Positions 35,647 through 46,731 of a stretch of 64,000 bases of DNA are shown here, piece by piece. The stretch spans positions 62,001 through 126,000 of the forward strand of contig JASLKK010000001.1 of NCBI GenBank assembly GCA_030747595.1. The letters are read 5' to 3'. Position 1 is the stretch's first letter; each line of letters starts with the position of its first letter. The notes under the pieces were generated by a model, which worked only from the letters and a program-made list of their open reading frames with translations, was not told where the DNA came from and did no database searches. This DNA is from Acidimicrobiales bacterium (lineage in GTDB: Bacteria; Actinomycetota; Acidimicrobiia; Acidimicrobiales; MedAcidi-G1). The position numbers were made by a program, and so were the translations under genes.

Positions 35647-35670
35647 ATCCCCACAGGAGAAGCGCTCCAC

Positions 35671-36438
35671 GTGAACGTGCTCGCACTCGACTTCCCGCCG
35701 GTCAGCCATCTCTTCGAGTGGCCTGACATCCTCTTCAGCGGGACCGCCTACGCCATCAATAAGACGGTGTTGATCTATCTGGCAGCCGTGGTGATCACCG
35801 CGGCCATCTTCCTGCTGGCCGGCCGCAAGACTGGTTCGCTGGTTCCGGCCGGCATTCAGCACGTCGCCGAGTCCGGTGTGACCTTCATCGAGGAGTCGGT
35901 GGTCATGGAGACCATCGGCGAGGAGGGCAAGAAGTTCATGCCCTTCCTGACCACGATGTTCTTCTTCATCCTCTTTTCGAACATCTTCGAAGTGATTCCG
36001 GGCATTCAGTTCCCGGCCAACAGCCGGATGGCCATCCCCATCACGCTGGCGCTCGTCGTGTGGGTCATCTACAACGTTGTGGGCATCCGCTCTCAGGGCC
36101 TCGGCGGCTACCTGAAGAACTCGCTTTTCCCCCCGGGCGTGCCCGTGGCCCTGTACCTGATCGTGACGCCCATCGAGCTGGTGTCGACCTTCGTCGTGCG
36201 GCCCTTCTCGCTTGCCATCCGGCTCTGGGCCAACATGGTTGCCGGCCACCTCCTGCTGGTCACCTTCGCCGTGCTGACCCATACCCTCTGGTCGTCCACC
36301 TACGTCGGCGCCGTGGCCCCCTTCGCCATGCTGACCATGATGACCGGCTTCGAGATTCTGGTGTCGGTCCTGCAGGCTTTCATCTTCACGATCCTGACCG
36401 CCGTGTACATCGGCGGCTCCCTCCATCCCGCACACTGA
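35671..36438 (+). CDS. atpB: F-type ATP synthase subunit a
   Basis: 255 residues from GTG 35671, with a CAGGAGAAG ribosome-binding site ahead. Five to six transmembrane helices. The essential proton-channel arginine is R184 in RPFSLAIRLWANMVAGH, and the last helices include MTGFEILVSVLQAFIFTIL and end TAVYIGGSLHPAH. The subunit forms the two proton half-channels against the c-ring in the Fo membrane sector. It starts the structural part of the operon. A 125-bp gap follows before atpE. Confidence 0.96.
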   Translation: MNVLALDFPPVSHLFEWPDILFSGTAYAINKTVLIYLAAVVITAAIFLLAGRKTGSLVPAGIQHVAESGVTFIEESVVMETIGEEGKKFMPFLTTMFFFILFSNIFEVIPGIQFPANSRMAIPITLALVVWVIYNVVGIRSQGLGGYLKNSLFPPGVPVALYLIVTPIELVSTFVVRPFSLAIRLWANMVAGHLLLVTFAVLTHTLWSSTYVGAVAPFAMLTMMTGFEILVSVLQAFIFTILTAVYIGGSLHPAH

Positions 36439-36545
36439 GTCGAATCCGGTTCGGGCACAACTGATCGCCGTCCACCATCTGGTGGGCACGAAAATCCCTA
36501 TCAACAACACAAGTCTCCGGACGGAAACACCGGCCGGGTGCATGA

Positions 36546-36821
<276 letters not shown>

Positions 36822-36877
36822 TTGCCAACTCCGGCATCACACATCAGAGAGACCCTTCGAACAGAGAGACGACACCC

Positions 36878-37588
36878 ATGAACAACCGACGGACCCGCCT
36901 GCTGGTGGCCCCGCTGTTCGCCCTTCTGGGGTTCGTGGCCTTCGCCGGCCCGGCCTCGGCATCGGGTGAGAGCGTGGGTTCCTGTATGGCCCACCATCTC
37001 GACGAGGCGGTCGAGGCGAACAACGGGGATCTACATGAGACCCTCGAGGACCACCACGTCCAGGACGAGCTGGAAAAGTGCTTCGAAGCACCCAGCCCGA
37101 TCCTGCCGGAGCTGAACGAGGTCATCTGGGGCGGTTCCGCTTTCCTGATCCTGTTCGTGCTCATGGTCAAGAAGGGCTTTCCGGCCGTGAAGGGCGCGAT
37201 GGACGCCCGGGCCGAGAAGATCCGAAGCGACCTCGACGCCGCCGAGCAGGCCAAGACTGACGCCCAGTCTGTCCAGGCCGACTACGAGGCACGTCTGGCC
37301 GATTCCAAGTCCGAGGCTTCGCGCCTCATTGACGAGGCCCGTGGAGCAGCTGACCAGGTCAAGGCCGACCTGATGGCCCGCCACGAGGCGGAGCTCGCCG
37401 ACCTCCGGACCCGGGCAGCCGCTGACATCGAGTCGTCGCGGACCCAGGCCATTGCCGACCTACGGGCCGAGGTGGCCGGGATCGCCCTCGGTGCCGCCGA
37501 GCGTGTGGTCCAGTCCAGCCTCGACGCGGAGGTGCAGGGCCGTCTGATCGACGCCTACATCGACGAGGTGGCCGGCAGCAATGGCTGA
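36878..37588 (+). CDS. atpF: F-type ATP synthase subunit b, with signal peptide and exported segment
   Basis: 236 residues, longer than the usual 160-180. Residues 1-29 look like a signal peptide (RRTRLLVAPLFALLGFVAFA, cleavage near ASA). About 50 polar residues with two cysteines (C36, C68) follow, then the membrane helix at 82-98 (EVIWGGSAFLILFVLMVKKG) and the long charged coiled coil that forms the peripheral stalk, ending in the delta-binding region. The extra N-terminal part would face outside the cell. The last eight bases overlap atpH. Confidence 0.92.
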   Translation: MNNRRTRLLVAPLFALLGFVAFAGPASASGESVGSCMAHHLDEAVEANNGDLHETLEDHHVQDELEKCFEAPSPILPELNEVIWGGSAFLILFVLMVKKGFPAVKGAMDARAEKIRSDLDAAEQAKTDAQSVQADYEARLADSKSEASRLIDEARGAADQVKADLMARHEAELADLRTRAAADIESSRTQAIADLRAEVAGIALGAAERVVQSSLDAEVQGRLIDAYIDEVAGSNG

Positions 37589-38111
37589 CCCGACGGTGTC
37601 CGGCTACGCCGACGCATTGTTCGCCGTCGCCGCGGCAGAGGGTGACCTCGCCGCGGTGGAGGACGAGTTGTTCCGTTTCGCCCAGGCCCTCCGGTCTGAC
37701 GGTGAGCTGTACTCGACCCTGGCTGACCAGAGCGTGCCGGTGTCCCGTCGCCAACAGATCGTCGAAGACCTGCTGGGTGGTAAGGCCTCGGCCACCACGA
37801 CGGCCCTCATCTCCATGGTGGTCGGTGCCGGTCGAGCCGCCGAACTTCCCGCCATCGTGGATGCACTGGTCGAACGCAGCGCCGCTTCACGAAACAAGGC
37901 CGTGGCCACCGTGCGATCGGCGGTCGACCTGACCGCTGATCAGCGGGACCGCCTGGCCGCCGCCATCAATACCCGTACCGGCAAGGCCGTCGAGATCAAG
38001 GTCGTCATCGACCCGACGGTCCTCGGTGGCGTAGTCACCGAGATCGGCGACGACATCATCGACGGCAGCGTCCGACGCCGCCTGAACCAGCTTCGCGAGA
38101 GCTTCCGCTAG
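37581..38111 (+). CDS. atpH: F-type ATP synthase subunit delta
   Basis: 176 residues. The start ATG lies inside the end of atpF (8-bp overlap). The N-terminal helical domain starts [16 protein letters not shown], and the C-terminal signature [20 protein letters not shown] is the classic OSCP/delta motif. It joins the b stalk to the top of the alpha3-beta3 head. In mycobacteria b and delta are fused; here they are separate genes, which argues against a mycobacterial relative. Confidence 0.95.
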   Translation: MADPTVSGYADALFAVAAAEGDLAAVEDELFRFAQALRSDGELYSTLADQSVPVSRRQQIVEDLLGGKASATTTALISMVVGAGRAAELPAIVDALVERSAASRNKAVATVRSAVDLTADQRDRLAAAINTRTGKAVEIKVVIDPTVLGGVVTEIGDDIIDGSVRRRLNQLRESFR

Positions 38112-38155
38112 GCCCCGGCCAGCGGCATACGAGCAAGAGACGAGAGAGACACACC

Positions 38156-39772
38156 ATGTCCGAACTCACGATCAACACGGCGGACATCGCCGAAACGATC
38201 CGCAAGAACCTCGACGGGTTCACCCCCAGCCTGGAAGAGAGCCAGGTCGGCCGGGTCCTCGAAGTCGGCGACGGCATCGCCCGCGTGTCGGGTCTGCCCG
38301 ACGCGGCGGTCAACGAGCTGCTCCAGTTCGAGAGCGGCACGTTCGGTCTCGCCCTGAACCTCGACGAGGGATCCATCGGTGCGGTGGTCCTAGGCGAGGT
38401 CGACGACATCGAGGAGGGCCAGACGGTGCGGGCCACCGGCGACATTCTGTCCCTGCCCGTCGGCGACGGCCTCCTGGGCCGCGTCGTCAACGCCCTAGGC
38501 GAGCCGATCGACGGCAAGGGCCCGCTGACCAACACCCAACAGCGCCGCATGGAGATCCAGGCACCGGGCATCATGGGTCGCAAGCCGGTGCACGAGCCGA
38601 TGCAGACCGGCATCAAGGCCATTGACTCGCTCATCCCGATCGGTCGTGGCCAGCGCGAGCTGATCATCGGCGACCGTAAGACCGGCAAGACGACGATCGC
38701 CATGGACACGATCATCAACCAGGCCGGGCAGGGAATGAAGTGCGTCTACGTGGCCATTGGCCAGAAGGCGTCCACAGTGGCTCAGAACGTGGCCGTGCTC
38801 GAGGCCCACGGGGCCATGGATTACACCGTCGTGGTGGTCGCCCCGGCGTCCGACCCGGCACCATTCAAGTACCTCGCCCCCTACGCCGGCTGCGCCATCG
38901 GCCAGCACTGGATGGACAACGGCCAGCACGCCCTGGCCGTCTACGACGATCTCTCCAAGCAAGCCGAGGCCTACCGACAGATGTCGTTGCTGCTTCGCCG
39001 CCCACCGGGCCGCGAGGCCTACCCGGGTGATGTCTTCTACCTGCACAGCCGTCTGCTGGAGCGGGCCGCCAAGCTCAGCGATGAGCTTGGAGCCGGCTCG
39101 ATGACGGCCCTGCCGGTCATCGAGACCAAGGCTGGTGACGTCTCTGCGTTCATTCCGACCAACGTGATCTCGATCACCGACGGCCAGATCTTCCTCCAGG
39201 ACGACCTATTCAAGTCAGGCGTCCGACCCGCCGTGGACGTCGGCATCTCGGTGTCCCGCGTCGGATCGGCCGCCCAGGTCAAGGCCATGAAGAACGCCGT
39301 GGGCACGCTCAAGTCCGACCTGCAGCAGTTCCGCGAACTGGAGGCCTTCGCGGCCTTCGGTTCGGACCTGGATGCTGTTTCACAGGCTCAGCTGGACCGG
39401 GGCTACCGCCTCACCGAACTTCTCAAGCAGGGCCTCAACTCGCCGCTGCTCGTCGAGGAGCAGGTCGTGTCGATCTGGGCCGGCACCCGGGGTCACCTTG
39501 ACGGTGTGGACGTTTCCGATGTCAGCCGCTTCGAGGGCGAACTTCTGGACTGGTTCCGGACCCGTCACGCCGACGTGCTGGCCGACATCAGCGCATCGGG
39601 AAAGATCGCCGACGAAGACGCCTTTGATGCGTCTATCGCCGCATTCGCTGAACAGTTCGAGGGTTCGGTGGCCGGCGGCTCGACCCCCGATGCGGAGTCG
39701 ACCGACACCGCCTCGACCATCGTCGATGCCGGTACCACGCTCCCCGAAGAGGACATTTCGGAGACCGAGTGA
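38156..39772 (+). CDS. atpA: F-type ATP synthase subunit alpha
   Basis: 538 residues with the normal alpha fold: a beta-barrel N domain ([20 protein letters not shown]), Walker [31 protein letters not shown], and [17 protein letters not shown] containing the arginine that contacts the beta catalytic site. An acidic, Thr/Ser-rich tail of about 35 residues (from [12 protein letters not shown] onward) extends past the usual end. Regulatory C-terminal alpha extensions that block ATP hydrolysis are known in mycobacteria; whether this tail does so is untested. The start ATG follows AGAGAGA. Confidence 0.97.
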   Translation: MSELTINTADIAETIRKNLDGFTPSLEESQVGRVLEVGDGIARVSGLPDAAVNELLQFESGTFGLALNLDEGSIGAVVLGEVDDIEEGQTVRATGDILSLPVGDGLLGRVVNALGEPIDGKGPLTNTQQRRMEIQAPGIMGRKPVHEPMQTGIKAIDSLIPIGRGQRELIIGDRKTGKTTIAMDTIINQAGQGMKCVYVAIGQKASTVAQNVAVLEAHGAMDYTVVVVAPASDPAPFKYLAPYAGCAIGQHWMDNGQHALAVYDDLSKQAEAYRQMSLLLRRPPGREAYPGDVFYLHSRLLERAAKLSDELGAGSMTALPVIETKAGDVSAFIPTNVISITDGQIFLQDDLFKSGVRPAVDVGISVSRVGSAAQVKAMKNAVGTLKSDLQQFRELEAFAAFGSDLDAVSQAQLDRGYRLTELLKQGLNSPLLVEEQVVSIWAGTRGHLDGVDVSDVSRFEGELLDWFRTRHADVLADISASGKIADEDAFDASIAAFAEQFEGSVAGGSTPDAESTDTASTIVDAGTTLPEEDISETE

Positions 39773-39853
39773 ACCTCGTGACCGGCCCGCAGGGCATCGC
39801 GGCGTTTCGTCCCACTGTCTGGGCGCACGCCCCGACCGTGATTGGAGCCCATG

Positions 39854-42248
<2,395 letters not shown>

Positions 42249-42255
42249 GCCGACC

Positions 42256-42648
42256 ATGACGTTCCAGGTCGAGCTGGTCTCCCCGGAGGCCATCTCCTAC
42301 AGCGGCGAAGCTGAAATGGTCATTGCCCGGACGCTCGAAGGTGGCGACATTGCCTTCCAGCCGGGTCACGTTCCATTCATCGGCGTGCTGGCTGTCTGGT
42401 CAGTCGACGTGATCCGTCCCGATGGCGACCGCGACACCATTGCCGTGCACCAGGGTTTCGTCCAGGTGGCTGGCACGAAGGTCAGCATCTTGTCTGACGT
42501 GTCCGAGTCAGCCGGCGACATCGACGTGGCCCGCGCCGAGGCGGCGAAGTCGACGGCCGAGCAGGCGTTGACCACCGACCGGGACGACGAGGACGCTGCG
42601 GGCGCCCTGCTCCGGGCCGAACTACGCCTCCGGGTGGCCGGCGCCTAG
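42256..42648 (+). CDS. atpC: F-type ATP synthase subunit epsilon
   Basis: 130 residues from ATG 42256, seven bases after atpD. The N-terminal beta-sandwich (FQVELVSPEAISYSGEAEMV, then QPGHVPFIGVL) is typical. The C-terminal helices are short and Ala/Glu-rich. Epsilon couples gamma to the c-ring and can inhibit ATP hydrolysis. It is the last gene of the operon and converges on glpX, whose stop is 29 bp away. Confidence 0.94.
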   Translation: MTFQVELVSPEAISYSGEAEMVIARTLEGGDIAFQPGHVPFIGVLAVWSVDVIRPDGDRDTIAVHQGFVQVAGTKVSILSDVSESAGDIDVARAEAAKSTAEQALTTDRDDEDAAGALLRAELRLRVAGA

Positions 42649-42677
42649 TTCCACCGTCCGCCTATCGCGGGCGAGAA

Positions 42678-43667
42678 TCAGTAGACGGGCGAGAACTCCT
42701 CGAGCTTGTCCAGGGCGTGGTGGGCGTCGATCATGCGCACCGTGCCGGACTTGGAGCGCATCACCAGGGACTGCGTGTGGGCCGCTCCCGACGTGTAGTG
42801 GACGCCCTTGACCAGGTCACCGTCGGTGATCCCGGTCGCCGAGAAGAAGCAGTTGTCGCCGGCCACCAGGTCATCAGTGCCCAGCACCCGGTCCAGGTCG
42901 TAGCCAGCCTCGACAGCAGCCGTGCGTTCGTCCTCGTTCCGGGGCCACAGCCGACCCTGGATGGCGCCGCCCATGCACTTGAGTGCAGCGGCTGAGATGA
43001 CACCCTCCGGGGTGCCGCCGATGCCGAACAACACGTCGGCACCCGAGTTAGGCCAAGCGGTGGAGATGGCACCGGCCACGTCACCGTCTGGAATGAGACG
43101 GATGCGGGCTCCAGCGGCTCGGACCTCGTCGATCAGGTTGTTGTGGCGGTCACGATCCAGAATCACCGCGGTGAGGTCCCGGACGTCCTCGCGCTTGGCC
43201 TCGGCGATGCGCCGCAGGTTCTCGGCAGGTGAGGCAGTGATGTCTATGACGTCGGCGCATTGCTGCCCGACAGCGATCTTCTCCATGTAGACGCACGGCC
43301 CGGGGTCGAACATGGTGCCCCGGTCGCTGACCGCAATGACCGCGATGGCGTTGGCTCGGCCCAGCGAGGTCAGCGTGGTGCCATCGATGGGGTCGACGGC
43401 GATGTCGGCAGCCGGCGGCTGGCCGTTACCGATCCGCTCACCGTTGTAGAGCATTGGGGCTTCGTCCTTCTCGCCCTCACCGATAACCACGATGCCGTCC
43501 ATGGTGACGGTGTCAAGGACGTGACGCATGGCGTCGACCGCCGCGCCGTCGGCGCCCTCCTTGTCGCCGCGGCCCATCCAGCGTGAGGCGGCCAGGGCGG
43601 CGGCTTCGGTAACCCGGCAGAGGTCGAGGGCGAGGTTGCGGTCGGGTACCTGAGCGTCTTCGGTCAT
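42678..43667 (-). CDS. glpX: Fructose-1,6-bisphosphatase class II
   Basis: 329 residues from ATG 43667 ([11 protein letters not shown]); 22 more codons are open upstream but overlap the divergent gene's control region. GlpX motifs: the [19 protein letters not shown] stretch, [32 protein letters not shown] (the lithium-sensitive phosphatase metal site) and [11 protein letters not shown]. It catalyses the irreversible gluconeogenic step. Class II enzymes are the usual or only FBPase in actinobacteria, so it is probably essential on non-sugar carbon. Confidence 0.95.
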   Translation of the reverse strand: MTEDAQVPDRNLALDLCRVTEAAALAASRWMGRGDKEGADGAAVDAMRHVLDTVTMDGIVVIGEGEKDEAPMLYNGERIGNGQPPAADIAVDPIDGTTLTSLGRANAIAVIAVSDRGTMFDPGPCVYMEKIAVGQQCADVIDITASPAENLRRIAEAKREDVRDLTAVILDRDRHNNLIDEVRAAGARIRLIPDGDVAGAISTAWPNSGADVLFGIGGTPEGVISAAALKCMGGAIQGRLWPRNEDERTAAVEAGYDLDRVLGTDDLVAGDNCFFSATGITDGDLVKGVHYTSGAAHTQSLVMRSKSGTVRMIDAHHALDKLEEFSPVY

Positions 43668-43731
43668 AGGTCGGGAACCTACCCTTGCCGCGGGGGACGT
43701 GGGAGACCGGCCGGAGTGGCACACTTCCGCC

Positions 43732-44520
43732 ATGGCCTGGTGCTTCCAATGCGGAAACGAGTACGCGCCCGGGGTCGAGGACTGTGTCGAGTGCGGTGTG
43801 GCCCTGGTGTCTGAACCGCCGGCCGACGCGGCCGAGGTCGGTGCACTCGACGAAGACCAGCTGGCCTACGAGCTTCACGAGTGGGCCGGCGAGAGCCGGA
43901 GAATCCTAGATCAGGACTTGACCGCCGCCGGTATTGCCCACGCTTGGCAGGGGGCCACCTTGGTGGTGCGGGTCGCTGACGAGGAGACCGTCGACCGGGC
44001 CATCGAGGATGCCGAGGACGCAGGAGGTCCGGCTATCGAGCCCGGAGTGGAGACGGTGGCCTACGAGGTGGACGGCTGGGCTGCCGACGAACAGTCGGCG
44101 TTCAGTGATCTGCTGGTGCGCCTGGGCGTGCCGCACGAGTTCGACGCTGAGGGCGACCTGGTGGTGCGGGCCGCCGACGAGGACGCCGTGGAGGTCGCTT
44201 TGGACGCGTTCGAGGCCGAGGCCGACGACCGGCCCGAGCTTGAGGGGTTGGATGCCAACGGCCTGCTCAGCGACGTGTTCGTGGCCTGTGACCGCCTGCG
44301 ACGCGATGCCCGGGACCTGGCCGGGATCGAGGGGCTGGCCAACCTGGCCCCTGTGTTGGTGGGTCATCGCCCGCCGTTCGGGATCGACGGACGGATGTGG
44401 AACGCCCTGGGCGAACGCACCATGGGGCTGGTCGGGTTGCTCGGCACCGGAGACCCGGAGCCCGCAGAGGTGTCAGCTGTGGCCGGCGAGCTGGCCGAGG
44501 TGCTCCGCCACCTGACCTAG
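43732..44520 (+). CDS. Zinc-ribbon protein with duplicated DUF2007-like domains
   Basis: 262 residues from ATG 43732. The N terminus has a zinc ribbon, [18 protein letters not shown] then VECG, two CxxC pairs 13 residues apart. Two repeats follow: one around [20 protein letters not shown] to [17 protein letters not shown], and one around [20 protein letters not shown] to [18 protein letters not shown]. They share a pattern resembling the DUF2007 putative signal-transducing fold. The last 90 residues are helical. Function is unknown. It is divergent from glpX with a 64-bp shared control region. Confidence 0.75.
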   Translation: MAWCFQCGNEYAPGVEDCVECGVALVSEPPADAAEVGALDEDQLAYELHEWAGESRRILDQDLTAAGIAHAWQGATLVVRVADEETVDRAIEDAEDAGGPAIEPGVETVAYEVDGWAADEQSAFSDLLVRLGVPHEFDAEGDLVVRAADEDAVEVALDAFEAEADDRPELEGLDANGLLSDVFVACDRLRRDARDLAGIEGLANLAPVLVGHRPPFGIDGRMWNALGERTMGLVGLLGTGDPEPAEVSAVAGELAEVLRHLT

Positions 44521-44593
44521 GTGCTCGTCGCTGGGGTCAGCGGGAGTCGACCGAAGTGGTCGGTTTCCGACCGGTTGCGTCGACCCCATCTGT

Positions 44594-44630
44594 GGGGGAT
44601 CCTCATCCCCCGGTCGGGACCGACCCGACC
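44594..44630 (+). promoter_or_regulatory. Two adjacent hairpins upstream of a small gene
   Basis: GGGGGAT-CCTC-ATCCCCC (44594-44611) is followed directly by GGTCGGG-ACCGA-CCCGACC (44612-44630). Both are perfect 7-bp stems. They lie between the zinc-ribbon gene stop and the small gene at 44654. There is no T-run, so they may be a leader structure or a weak terminator. Confidence 0.4.
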
Positions 44631-44653
44631 GGTGCGACGAGAGAGCGGTAGCC

Positions 44654-44941
44654 ATGCGATTCATCCAGATCATCGAGTCCGAGGGAGACGCGGCCCAGGA
44701 GTTGGCCGATGTGCAGGGCTATGCGGAGCAGGCGGCCGGCGACGAGACCGTGACGGTCGAGCGGGTCACCGTGTGCGGCGATCGAGACCGGCCGGGGACC
44801 GTCATCGTGATCGCCGAGTTCGCCTCGGCCGAGGCCGCCAAGCAGAACGACGAGCACGAGATCACCCAGGAGGGAGCGGCCAACGCCCCCGACGACACCT
44901 CCTACCGGAATCTGGACGTGGTCGGCGTCGTCGAGATGTGA
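44654..44941 (+). CDS. Small dimeric alpha/beta-barrel-like protein
   Basis: 95 residues. MRFIQIIESEG, the central DRDRPGTVIVIAEFAS and the terminal YRNLDVVGVVEM follow a pattern I associate with small conserved actinobacterial proteins of the ABM/dimeric ferredoxin-like barrel type (strand at start, DRDRP turn, edge strand, RNLDV near the end). No catalytic residue can be named. It is cytosolic, has no clear partner and is convergent with the desaturase gene. Confidence 0.7.
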   Translation: MRFIQIIESEGDAAQELADVQGYAEQAAGDETVTVERVTVCGDRDRPGTVIVIAEFASAEAAKQNDEHEITQEGAANAPDDTSYRNLDVVGVVEM

Positions 44942-44970
44942 GTTGGCGGCCCCGGTAGGGGCCACCGAGA

Positions 44971-45948
44971 TCAGGCGGCGGCGTCTTCGGCTGACCGCAA
45001 CACCTTCCATAGCGAGCGGTAGGTCGGCCACTCCAGATCGCCCAAGTAGCCGTCGTCCACCAGTGCCTCGTGCAGACGGGGGAGGTTGCGGTACGGCACC
45101 GTCATATCGGCGTGGTGGGCCAAGTGGTAGCCCACGCTGAACGGCACCATCACCAGGCGGGCCACCAGTGACTGGTGCACGTGGTGGGTGGTGCGCCGAC
45201 GATCTTCCGAACGGGTCATGCCGCCGTGTTCAGCAATAGCCCGGATCCGGTTCAGGCCCTGGTAGAGGGTGGCCCACGGGAGCACCCAAAGCAGCAGGTA
45301 CAGCCACGGATGGCCGGCGGCCCAGAAGGCGGCCAGCACCAAGACCTGCCCGGCCAAGAACCAGTAGGTGAGTCGCCGGTGACGTGTCTCGCGGAGCCGT
45401 TGGAACCGGGGCCGCACGATCCGAAAGGCCGAGACGCCGGTCAGGTCCCGACGGTGCTTGCGCCGCATCGACGCCGTGGTGATCGGATACCGGGCGTAGA
45501 GCCCGAAATCGGGCTCCTTCGGGCCGAACTCGTCTCGATGGTGGTGGATGTGGCCGATCCGATAGCCGTGGCCGCCGGTGCCGAAGGTCAGCCAGCCAAT
45601 GAGGTTGATGCCGACCAGGTCATTGATTCGACGTCCGGAGAACAGCACCCGGTGGGCGGCCTCGTGGTGGAGGATGAACAATCGGTTCTGGGCAATGGGC
45701 ATGAGCAGAAATGCCGCCACCCACGAGGCAGGGTGGGTGGCAGCCACGGCGGCGACCACCACGGCCACCGGGAAGAGCACGGAGCCGACCACGGTCAGGG
45801 CGTTGCGGGCATTGGGCACGGTGCGCAGCGAGTCCCGGAACGCCCCCCTCGGGCGACCATCGGGATGGAGCCGGTCGCTGCCAGCAAACGGAGCCGGCGA
45901 GGGCGCCATTCCCCCGGTCATCGACGCTACGGCCACCTCATGTTCCAT
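44971..45948 (-). CDS. Membrane fatty acid desaturase
   Basis: 325 residues from ATG 45948; the frame is open 68 codons further, but that part is Gly/Arg/Pro-rich and lies within the divergent gene. Three histidine boxes that hold the di-iron centre are present: HEAAH, HIHHH (followed by RDEFGPKEPDF) and HLAHH. Two hydrophobic hairpins (VVGSVLFPVAVVVAAVAAT, LTYWFLAGQVLVLAAFWAAG) place it in the membrane. It likely introduces a double bond or hydroxyl group into acyl lipids, needing ferredoxin or a similar donor. Regiospecificity cannot be told. Confidence 0.87.
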   Translation of the reverse strand: MEHEVAVASMTGGMAPSPAPFAGSDRLHPDGRPRGAFRDSLRTVPNARNALTVVGSVLFPVAVVVAAVAATHPASWVAAFLLMPIAQNRLFILHHEAAHRVLFSGRRINDLVGINLIGWLTFGTGGHGYRIGHIHHHRDEFGPKEPDFGLYARYPITTASMRRKHRRDLTGVSAFRIVRPRFQRLRETRHRRLTYWFLAGQVLVLAAFWAAGHPWLYLLLWVLPWATLYQGLNRIRAIAEHGGMTRSEDRRRTTHHVHQSLVARLVMVPFSVGYHLAHHADMTVPYRNLPRLHEALVDDGYLGDLEWPTYRSLWKVLRSAEDAAA

Positions 45949-46010
45949 GAGATGAGCGTACAGATCGGTGCCCGCCGGGGTCGGATCAGCGACCCGGCTA
46001 CCCTCAGCCG

Positions 46011-46604
46011 GTGTCTCGCCCCGTGCCGGTCTCCCCGTCGGTCTCCGGATTGTTCCTGACCCCCGGTGCTGGCAGTGACCGCAACCAGGCCGGCCTGCTC
46101 GCCCTGGAGAAACACCTGGCTCCGCTCCCTGTCGAGCGCATGGACTTTCCATACCGGAAGGCTGGAAAGCACTTTCCCGACCGGGCGCCGGTGCTGGTGG
46201 AGGCCGTACGCGATGGTGTGGCCGACATGGCCGGTGCTCGTGGGGTCGATCCGTCCCGCCTCGTGCTGGGCGGTCGCAGCATGGGGGGACGGATGTGTTC
46301 GATGGCGGTCGCTGAGGGGCTCCCAGCAGCCGGTCTGGTGCTCATCTGCTACCCGCTCCACCCGCCAACGAAGCCGGAGAACCTCAGAGTCGAGCACTTC
46401 GGCGCCATTGATGTGCCGTGCCTCTTCGTCTCCGGTGACCGCGACGAGTTCGGGTCGCCCGCTGAATTCGATGCCCAACTGGAAGCCATTCCCGGCCCGG
46501 TCACCGTGGTGCGTCTGGCTGGCAAACGTCATGACCTGAAGGGCGCCGACGAAGCTGTGTGCGACGCCGTGGGCGACTGGCTGGAGAATTTGCGCAGGAG
46601 TTGA
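46011..46604 (+). CDS. Alpha/beta hydrolase of the KANL3/Tex30 type
   Basis: 197 residues from GTG 46011. LFLTPGAGSDRNQAG is the oxyanion-loop strand, LVLGGRSMGGRMCSMAV holds the nucleophile elbow G-x-S-x-G, VSGDRDEFG gives the acid and LAGKRHDLKG the catalytic His. The complete triad points to an active serine hydrolase acting on an unknown ester or thioester. The start is 62 bp from the divergent desaturase. The last six codons and the stop lie in the first copy of a 24-bp tandem repeat. Confidence 0.82.
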   Translation: MSRPVPVSPSVSGLFLTPGAGSDRNQAGLLALEKHLAPLPVERMDFPYRKAGKHFPDRAPVLVEAVRDGVADMAGARGVDPSRLVLGGRSMGGRMCSMAVAEGLPAAGLVLICYPLHPPTKPENLRVEHFGAIDVPCLFVSGDRDEFGSPAEFDAQLEAIPGPVTVVRLAGKRHDLKGADEAVCDAVGDWLENLRRS

Positions 46605-46659
46605 TCGAATTATTTGCGCAGGAGTTGATCGAATCATTTGCGTAGGAGTTGAGGGAATC
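46588..46659. repeat. Three tandem 24-bp repeats across a stop codon
   Basis: Units start at 46588, 46612 and 46636, with consensus ATTTGCGCAGGAGTTGATCG plus AATY. Units 1 and 2 differ only at the last base; unit 3 has four further changes. Unit 1 carries the TGA of the hydrolase gene (46602-46604), so additional copies do not alter the protein. Each unit contains an AGGAG element. Unit 3 supplies the -35 box of the candidate promoter of the next operon. Confidence 0.92.
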
Positions 46660-46678
46660 ATCAGCGCCGAACTAGAAA
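46649..46678 (+). promoter_or_regulatory. Candidate promoter of the molybdenum-hydroxylase operon
   Basis: TTGAGG (46649-46654), an 18-bp spacer and TAGAAA (46673-46678), each 4/6 to the sigma-70 consensus, in an AT-rich gap. Transcription would start near 46685, just ahead of the hairpin at 46694. The -35 exists only in the diverged third repeat. Confidence 0.4.
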
Positions 46679-46693
46679 ATAGGTCCGATAGAT

Positions 46694-46715
46694 AGCGCGT
46701 CCAGAGGGACGCGCT
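46694..46715 (+). promoter_or_regulatory. Perfect hairpin beside the ribosome-binding site of the Mo-hydroxylase operon
   Basis: AGCGCGTCC-AGAG-GGACGCGCT, a perfect 9-bp GC-rich stem with a 4-base loop. It ends three bases before the AAGGGA that precedes the ATG at 46732. In the leader RNA it could limit ribosome access or bind a protein. It is not followed by T residues, so it is not a typical terminator. Confidence 0.5.
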
Positions 46716-46731
46716 GATGAAGGGACGCCAG

